Assembly (NCBI GenBank): GCA_950295325.1 | Contig: OX485809.1 | Coordinates: 4,340,001 to 4,404,000, forward strand | Length of the DNA stretch: 64,000 nt | Source of the DNA: Polytrichum commune | Lineage: Eukaryota > Streptophyta > Polytrichopsida > Polytrichales > Polytrichaceae | Direction: 5' to 3' | In this document: one piece after another, positions 57,263-64,000 of the stretch | How the letters are laid out: the number at the start of each line of letters is the position of its first letter | Numbering within the stretch: the stretch's first letter is position 1 | Notes under the pieces: model-generated | The model's input: the letters and a program-made list of their open reading frames with translations, nothing else | Database searches by the model: none | What the model was told of the DNA's origin: nothing | Translations under genes and position numbers: made by a program

Positions 57263-57419
57263 TGGAGTTATGACCACTCGATTCTTCCCATGACATGAGG
57301 GTTGATCATTCCACATTTTTTTTTCTTTTCTTTAGGGTAATCTGTGTAAATCTGTATTGTATTCAGCAACCACAAAGAAGTAGAGTTGTCATTCTTTGTG
57401 TGAAGAAGATTTCTTTGTG

Positions 57420-57775
57420 CACAGAAAGGTATTCCCATTCAAAGCAACTCTGAAATAAAAGATTCCAGAAGAAAATACATCTGAAGGGGTCTCTCTGCCA
57501 GAACCACATTTGTGCATATTGAAATGATTTTGTATACACTAGAGTTACAAAATTTAACCGTCTCAAGCCCTAAACCCCGAACCTCTTCATTCTTCGTGCG
57601 GCAAAAGTTTCCTAAAAACCGTACACAGGAATGGTGTTCCCAACCAAAGCAACTCTGAAATAAGAAGAGCCCAGAAGAATACATCTGAAGAGGTCTCTCT
57701 GCCTGAACCACATTGTGCACATTGAAACGATGTTGTATACTCTAGAGTTACAAAATTCAACCGTCTCAGGCCCCA
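57420..57775. repeat. Tandem duplication, unit ~205 bp
   Basis: AAAGCAACTCTGAAATAA, CCAGAAGAA, ATACATCTGAAG, GGTCTCTCTGCC, GAACCACATT, CTAGAGTTACAAAATT and AACCGTCTCA occur twice in the same order (starting about 57440 and 57645). Confidence 0.85.
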
Positions 57776-58352
57776 AACATTTAAGGTCCTAACTTAAACC
57801 TCTGCACTTCAGAGAAACGGGTGTTGGAAACAGAATCTTATGAAAAGGACCCAATTACGGAACCCATGAGTCTTGTGCCGAACATATTCACAGAAGTTTA
57901 AAAGGATCAACAGGCCTCAAATTGAGGCAACCTCTCAAGATCAGTGTCAAAGGAACAAATACTTGTGCGGGTAACAAAAATTGAGGTCCCCACCGTTGAC
58001 ACAAGGAGCAAAGAGTATGATGCAAAACCTTCATATCTGCATCAATATACCTGGTCTTAGGATCTCTGAGCATATGTGATCAATGAATTGCAGTCCGCTC
58101 CCAAAGTATCAAAAAGCAAGCAGCACACTCACTGCGGGACATTGTCACCATGGGCAGTACTGTGACTTGAATGCAATTTATGATCAATACACGTAAAACA
58201 TCAGACAAAGATAAAGCAATCAAGATTGACTTTGGCACTATTTGAAATCACTTTGATAAGACACAGTTATCTCTAAAGTCTAGACATCTCTACGAGTATG
58301 AATGGAAGGATGTAATTGGCGCTCTTACATTTAGCCGATGCGTGTTATCCCG
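57776..58352. other. Intergenic region between the GH53 and RIN4-like genes
   Basis: No gene is recognised. The genes converge here, GH53 reading rightwards and the RIN4-like gene leftwards, so this holds their 3' untranslated regions. Confidence 0.45.
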
Positions 58353-61300
58353 TCACAAAATGGTGCAGTGGGAACACTTGTCCTGTAAAATTAAACACAA
58401 TACGACAATTGAATGACATCAGTAATAATCTCCAGTTTGTGTTGTGATGATTCCCTATATTTCTTAGTTTCTTTTTATCATTATGTACTTACCACATTAC
58501 ACTACCGTCTATGAAGCAAGCTGTTACATACTACTCACACAAATATTATAAGATGATTGTATTATACACCCTCAAACACTGACCTTTGTAAAGTTATGAT
58601 CACCGGATTCTCCATCAAGACTCGCAGACTAAATATAGCTCACGAAACGCTTGCTACTCACCTTTTCGAATGAAGTTCCCAATTTATGGCTCTTGTCACC
58701 ATTGTGAGCTGGAGAGGCATAACTGGTCCTATTTCGCACAGCTTCCCTCAATTTATTCTTCTTTCTATGTTGATTGAAGAATTCGGTGTCCTCTTCTACA
58801 GCAGTAGGATCTGTGTTCAGTTTTCCATACCCAGGCAAGGGACTCCCTCGCCTCTGCCATTGTATTAAACGTCAAAATTAACATACCACCACACTCAGTA
58901 AACTTGCTGAGAGGGAGTTCGTTGCACACAAGCATAACTCTCATCCATCCATTTTGAGAAACTGACCCCCCATACAAATGTGCCTGACTGAACTTATTCG
59001 GGGTTATTTTTAGAGTTGATTCCGCTGTCAAACTAAATAAGCAAAATAAACCTCTAGGACTATAGAAACATATAAATGCCGGCTTCTAACGGAGGAGGCA
59101 TGAATGAAGAGCCTCATTTGTGCACATGCTATTGCCGTCTTTCAAAGAATAGAACATATATTAGCAAAAGGCAAGAAACCAAAGATTAAAGGTAGCATGA
59201 CAATTTATGCGTGTGGACGTGTTGGGTAAAGCAATACTGTACAACAGACATTACGCAAGTCATAATGCATTGTTTATCTCAAATGAGTGGATTTTGCTAA
59301 ATAATGGACAAATGCTCAAGAACAGATTAAAAGTAATAGGTCTTCATGTTGGATCTCTTAATGAGAGATATGCTCGTATGCTATAATTCCCTCTCGCACA
59401 CAAAACTGGCTTAGCTAGGTTTCACGAATGAGAGTTGCAGACAAAATGGAAGTTGACATGCAATTAAATTCCCTCTTACCGCAGATTCCACATAGTCACG
59501 GCCTTTGGTCTGGGGAGAAGTTCACATCACAATTTAAAAGCCTTGGTCATGGGATATAGTGTAAAGTGAATGGTCATCCACGCTTTTCTGTCGAGACAAT
59601 ATGGTATGGTTGGGTGGTCTAGTGTTAAAATCTAAGTGACCTCCTCACATTATCCATTTCAAGGCATGTAGGATTCCATGCCACTTTTGATCTACTCTTT
59701 GCCATGATTGGTTTTATTTTTGGTGACCTAGTGTGAAGTGAAATGGGGCCGCCACTCACTTTTCAAATAATGAGATAATGTGAAAAATGGTGGTCATGGC
59801 CCTTGGTCACTACTATAGAGAGACCCTCAGTGTGTAAAAGAAATATAAAAAAGTGACAACTTTGTAGAGGGCACCCCCATCCATCTTTGCCTAGAGTTGC
59901 AATTGGTTATCGCCTCCTACAACCTTCTAAGCTCACTACAATGTTATGATGAATTATACTATGGGCATAATTATAGCGCAACTTACCCTTCAATGCACTA
60001 TAGAGTGGCCCACAATATACACCGTCATGCATTAAAATAGCGTGGAACCAAATACTTGAGGGCATTGTTTTTGCATCAATCTCTCTACATCTATGTTATT
60101 TTTTGAATATTCTTGAATTTACAAAAACAACACTAAAACCATCAGGGATATTATTATAGGTGCACACTACATTCCAATCTACACTATGTAGAATCATAGG
60201 TCAACGTTGTAGATTACTACATTGTATAGAAAGTAATGTACATTTGAGAGACTTTCAACAAAGTGAGATCCAAGTATACGGGCAATTTCAAATCTAATTT
60301 TTTTGGATATTTGAATTATATCTAAAACTTAACTTCAACAAGATCAAAACATGTCCATAACATCACTTAACGACATGGGCCCTCAAAATATAACAGTGGG
60401 ATGCTGGGAGGGAGCTTGGTTTGAATATGAGTCTCCCTACACAACTTTTTGAGCATCCCACTGTTATATTATGAGGGCTCACACAATGAGAGCTGAATGT
60501 TGAGTCAACTTGTAAGGTGCCCCTGTAAGAATCGTTCTCGACCTTAGCAAATTCTACTTGCTCTGCTACATAATGTGCGCATGTTAGGTCACCGAGAAAG
60601 TAATGATAAAGAGATGGGTGCTCTGCCGTTTGCAGCACTTCACCCTAAACTTAGAAAAATGGAGGCTCGGAATGGATTTCTAGCCAAGGAAACAATGAAC
60701 GGGGAGAAGCAGCTGCTAGTTGCAGATGAACCGGTTGAGTTTGAGAGATAACTGGTGGAAGTTCAAGTCTTCAGGAGAACTATCAATCATTTTAGAAGAA
60801 TCTAGAGAATATACCTCAAATTAACAAAGAAACACCGAAAGATGTCAACACGTAACTGCTTGCGCTTGGAAACACTAGGATTTTGACTGATTACGCCCAC
60901 AAATCTTCCCGGACACTGATCTGTATGACTTTAAAATTAAACACTCACCACCAACACCAGGTGTTGCCACAACTTGTGCATCTGAACTTGATCTGCGCAC
61001 CTTCAGGTTCTCGCGACTAGCGCGTCTCGCATGTCGAGGACGAGTGACATGAAGAGCTCCAGCAGCTTCATCTGCTTGCCAGAAAGATGTGCCCAGTTAG
61101 AGTAACTCAGCATGAATCTACTTGCAGAATTGAGACCGCCCTTTTCTGTGAACCTAACTTAAACCTATGTTTTCTAACACTACACTAAAGAGTTCTATCA
61201 GTGTGGGTGGAAATACTTAGCATGGGCCACACTAATTTTCTAGTCAAGGTGGTATTATCGTGGGTCCAAGACCCAGGTCTTCATGAAGATCATGTGCATA

Positions 61301-62824
61301 AAATAAAATAATCATCTTGCATCAATAGTAGTACAAAAGCAAATAATTACTCACATTAATTCTTTATTAAAAAAAAAACATGTGGCCCATGCTAATTTTC
61401 TACTAGAAAATTAGTGTGGGTTGAAAGTTAATGTGGTCCATATTTATTCTCATTTTGAGAATTAGTAGCGGCTTTTCAAAATTATTGTGGCCCACAGTAA
61501 TAGGACTATTTAATGTAGCATAATGAATATTGAATCTCTTTGCTTGCACACTAATGCCTCAATTAAGCAGTGGACTCTTTCTAACACCCAGGACCATGAC
61601 AACTTGATCGTTCATTGTTCCTCCCTTACTAGGCTTGACAAACCCTTTGGTACCCACAACTTTTAAGATATTGGATGACCTAGTGACCTCCATGATGATT
61701 GGGTGGACTATACTAGCATGTAAACACTACCGTGGCTAAGTGGAGTCTCTTTGCCTACATAGTACTATTGCCTCAAATAAGCAGCGGACCCTTTCCAACA
61801 ACTGAAACTGGGACAACTTGATCACTAGTTGTTCCTCCCCTAGTAGGCTTGTTGAGCCCCTTGGTACCCATAACTTTTAAGACACTAGGTGATCCGGTGA
61901 CCCCCATGATGATCGGGTGGACCATAGAATGTATACACTACCATGGTCTAGTTGACCATTTCATGTACAAATAATGCAAATTCAACAATCACAAGAACAT
62001 CCAAAACACTTTATTTTGTTAGTCATTTTTTTTAGTAATTGCCCAAAGTAAGAGGTTGCCTTTTTCTAATGGCTTGGTGGACCATTCCGACTACAGTCAA
62101 AGCAAATTCACCATTGACAAGAATGTCTAGGGTATGCAAGTGTAATTCAATTATTTTTCTTTATTTGGACGGTCCATAATTTGATTAGTGTGTGGTTTGG
62201 TGAGGATCAAAGAACAAACACCATAGAGACACAAGTTGAAAAGAGTTTGCACTATGTCTTCAAATCGATTGACTACTCCTCACTTAATAGTGAAAACACT
62301 TGGGAGGACCTATATACTCAATTCAAGATTGCCACATTCATGTACTTCCAATAACCATAAGTAAATTAGACAAGGTCCGATTTTCAATCTGGTTTTTGTC
62401 GATGTTTCATCATAGATTTGCTAATGCAACCCAACTTTGAAAACATAATTCTGATCAATAGAAGAAAGAGAACAAGATAAAACGAACCGAACAACACCTC
62501 AGAGCTTAGAAGATTGCATATGAATTGATTGTTTGTCATATTCACATACATGTGACACACAATACCTTGCTCATGATCCTTGAGGTTTGCCATATTCCTC
62601 CCATGAGGTTCATCGCTCCCTTGAGGAGGAGGAGGAGGAGCACTAGTTGGTTTCCCATACAATATTGCAGCTAAGTCCGGATTCTCAGCTGGATCGTTGG
62701 GGTTGATTATTTTCCCTGCTTTGGCTGCACGAGCTTCATCAAACACCGCAGTGTATGTCAGGCCATCATCCCAAGCTCCAAATTCTGGAACATGAAGCCG
62801 CTGCATCATCATCATCAAATCCAT
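58353..62824 (-). CDS. RIN4-like protein with NOI domains, multi-exon
   Basis: The exon at 62800-62566 reads RLHVPEFGAWDDG, TYTAVFDEARAAKAGK and NPNDPAENPDL, a canonical N-terminal NOI domain with the PxFGxW motif. It ends at CAAG|GTATTG in phase 1. The exon 61070-60949 joins in frame (EQ-DEAAGALHVTRPRHARRA) and ends G|GTGAGT. A candidate small exon starts at 59024. The exon 58853-58662 (LPGYGKLNTDPTAVEEDTEF, FNQHRKKNK) resembles the second NOI domain and ends AAG|GTGAGT. A last exon at 58382-58353 follows TTTAATTTTACAG and ends KCSHCTIL, a possible prenylation box. RIN4 family members are plasma-membrane immune regulators targeted by pathogen effectors. The start is uncertain (ATG 62824, or an upstream exon spliced to CGGCTTC at 62800), and the joint into the 58853 exon is unresolved. 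Confidence 0.7.
59500..59830 (+). repeat. Dispersed repeat 'R', uninterrupted copy in a RIN4-like intron
   Basis: AAAAGCCTTGGTCATGG, CTAAGTGACCTCCTCACATTATCCATTTC, GGCATGTAGGATTCCATGCCAC, GTGACCTAGTGTGAAGTGAAATGGGGCCGCCACTCAC and CCTTGGTCACTAC follow the order seen at 28.6 kb. Confidence 0.75.
60379..60478. mobile_element. Fold-back element, 27-bp arms
   Basis: GCCCTCAAAATATAACAGTGGGATGCT (60379-60405) faces AGCATCCCACTGTTATATTATGAGGGC (60452-60478), with one or two mismatches. It lies in a RIN4-like intron. Confidence 0.85.
61186..61519. mobile_element. MITE of the 20.2-kb family, in a RIN4-like intron
   Basis: The left end TACACTAAAGAGTTCTATCA plus GTGTGGG is matched by the complement of the right end, TACATTAAATAGTCCTATTA plus CTGTGGG. 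CATGGGCCACACTAATTTTC and CTAGTCAAGGTGG are shared with 20218-20459. Confidence 0.7.
61530..61955. repeat. Tandem duplication, unit ~210 bp, in a RIN4-like intron
   Basis: CTCTTTGC, CCTCAAATAAGCAGCGGAC-type, GACAACTTGATC, TTGTTCCTCCC, TAGGCTTG, CCTTTGGTACCCA, AACTTTTAAGA and ATGATGATTGGGTGGAC occur twice in the same order. Confidence 0.85.
62160..62410 (+). repeat. Dispersed repeat shared with 53.8 and 19.3 kb
   Basis: TTTGATTAGTGTGTGGTTTGG, AAGAACAAACACCATAGAGACAC, AATAACCATAAGTAAATTAG and GGTCCGATTTTCAATC match 53830-54090 in order. Confidence 0.65.
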
Positions 62825-62829
62825 CAACT

Positions 62830-64000
62830 GCGCGTCGTGTGAATACAGTGATCCGATTCAGAGCCCATATCATATTATGTGAATCAGGCGATGATACAAA
62901 TGATTCCTCTCAGGAATCAAAGCCAAATGCTGCAGCGGAAACATAATTGGCAAGCGATTTAGAGAGACAACCTCACTTAGCCTCATGCACAGACACATTA
63001 CAAGATCCGCTTCAGACCTCTGCATTTTCTTTCACCAATGTCGAAATGCGACGCACAATTTGTAACTGACTCAACGCACTGGGCGAGATTTTGTTGCGTT
63101 AATGAGAGGGCCTCCGTTTTTGGGTGGTTCAATTGGAATGCACACCGTGTCACATTAATCATCCTCGTGTTTTCAGCTGGGGAAGGCCCTTCGTGTTGGG
63201 CTTTCCGAAAATTTTGGGCCATGTTCCTAGAGCAGGTCCCTTCATTTTTGAGAAGCCCTTTCTCTCTGGGCCTACTCCAGGTTGCAACATCCAAGTTTGA
63301 ATGTAAATTTGTATGTACAAAATCTTGGTGATTTCAAAATATAAAACTTAGGGATTCAATACAATGGATGATGTGGGTGGACGTCGTGGTGGTGGTGGTG
63401 GTGAGGTTGTCATTCCATCGTTTTGAGAACGGTAGATGAAAATGATGATGCATGGGGGTTGGTTTGGGCCTCGAGGAGGACCACGTCAATGTAAATTAGG
63501 TCAAAGCAATGAATGCTATTAGTTTCAAAATTCATGTTTTAGCAACTGCTTAGTGATTACCGATGTAATTACCATCTAGAAGAGATCCTGACTATGAGAG
63601 AGATTATAAGGAATAGGGTAAGTGTCATGGAATTATCATCAAGTTGAGGAGATTATGATTCCACCCAAAGATTTTAAAGATGAAAGACTAATGCGAGCAC
63701 TATATCCACCTCATATTGAAAATATCATATTTTCCTGAGAGATTGTTTACAGAGTTCTTGGTTGGTGTGCATGATTCTAAGATCTCTTCTGAGTGGAATG
63801 TACATTAGATAATGGAGATTCGGTGGACCCGACGTGCGGCCGCCCCATGCCCACTGAGCTACTAAAACTTTTGCGACCCACACAACAGTCAGCATGACCT
63901 CCACATGAGATCATTTGTACTATAAAGGACTTCAGCAAATTCAAAGGGCATATTTGCGCTTACTTCAAATGAAACGAAAACCAAGAAGCATGAATCTCAC
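62830..64000. other. Region upstream of the RIN4-like gene
   Basis: It should contain the promoter and possibly a short first exon. I could not place either. A GTG/GGT-rich patch at 63388-63405 gives a 20-codon Gly-rich ORF of no clear meaning. No gene is recognised to the window end. Confidence 0.35.

Noticed and set aside
1-64000. CRISPR arrays, bacterial operons, riboswitches
   Set aside because: None is expected in plant nuclear DNA, and no direct-repeat/spacer array or operon layout is present.

Overview
The window is nuclear DNA of a land plant. It carries an intron-containing RIN4/NOI-type immune regulator gene, a small plant zinc-finger protein of the At2g23090 type, CACTA and SWIM-type transposase remnants, 5S-rRNA-derived repeats and many small inverted-repeat elements. 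A Penelope-like retroelement of the kind known from seed-free plants, and a retrotransposon whose closest described architecture is algal Dualen, point to a seed-free lineage (fern, lycophyte or bryophyte). That placement is an inference, not something the sequence shows directly.

Layout. 0-3.2 kb: a Gly/Arg-rich ORF and a decayed Penelope-like reverse transcriptase. 3.2-10.7 kb: repeat-rich non-coding DNA (diverged tandem duplication, CT microsatellites, short degenerate tandem repeats, facing C21 and G22 tracts). 11.1-12.6 kb: CACTA transposase remnant and a 3' fragment of a nicotinamidase-like gene. 14.1-15.4 kb: intact At2g23090-type gene on the minus strand, with a probable leader intron. 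16.6-29 kb: transposon graveyard with a 5S-derived repeat, two inverted copies of a SWIM-zinc-finger transposon, several MITEs and a tandem repeat block. One SWIM copy is interrupted by a 214-bp element with an 11-bp target duplication.

31.7-43.9 kb: one 12.2-kb retroelement on the minus strand, bounded by a perfect 12-bp target-site duplication. It has split an older dispersed repeat whose uninterrupted copies at 28.6 and 59.5 kb show the empty site. In sense order it carries a long leader, an RNA-binding-like ORF1, then a very long second ORF: a 2A-like ribosome-skipping motif, APE endonuclease, reverse transcriptase, a PCIF1-methyltransferase-like segment, RNase H, a zinc knuckle and a restriction-like endonuclease. 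Two endonucleases of different type in one non-LTR element is the Dualen architecture. The 214-bp element at 28.0 kb is related to its 3' end, including a stem-loop with compensatory changes, and looks like a parasite of this retroelement lineage.

44-54 kb: mostly decayed repeats, a short A-tailed retrocopy with a 15-bp target duplication, fold-back elements and a second 5S-derived repeat. 55.8-56.9 kb: apparently intact, intronless GH53 endo-galactanase gene, a family unusual for plants. 58.3-62.8 kb: minus-strand RIN4-like gene with at least four or five exons, its introns filled with MITEs and repeats.

The cellular genes are unrelated neighbours, not an operon-like unit. The coherent system here is the Dualen-like element and its short relative.
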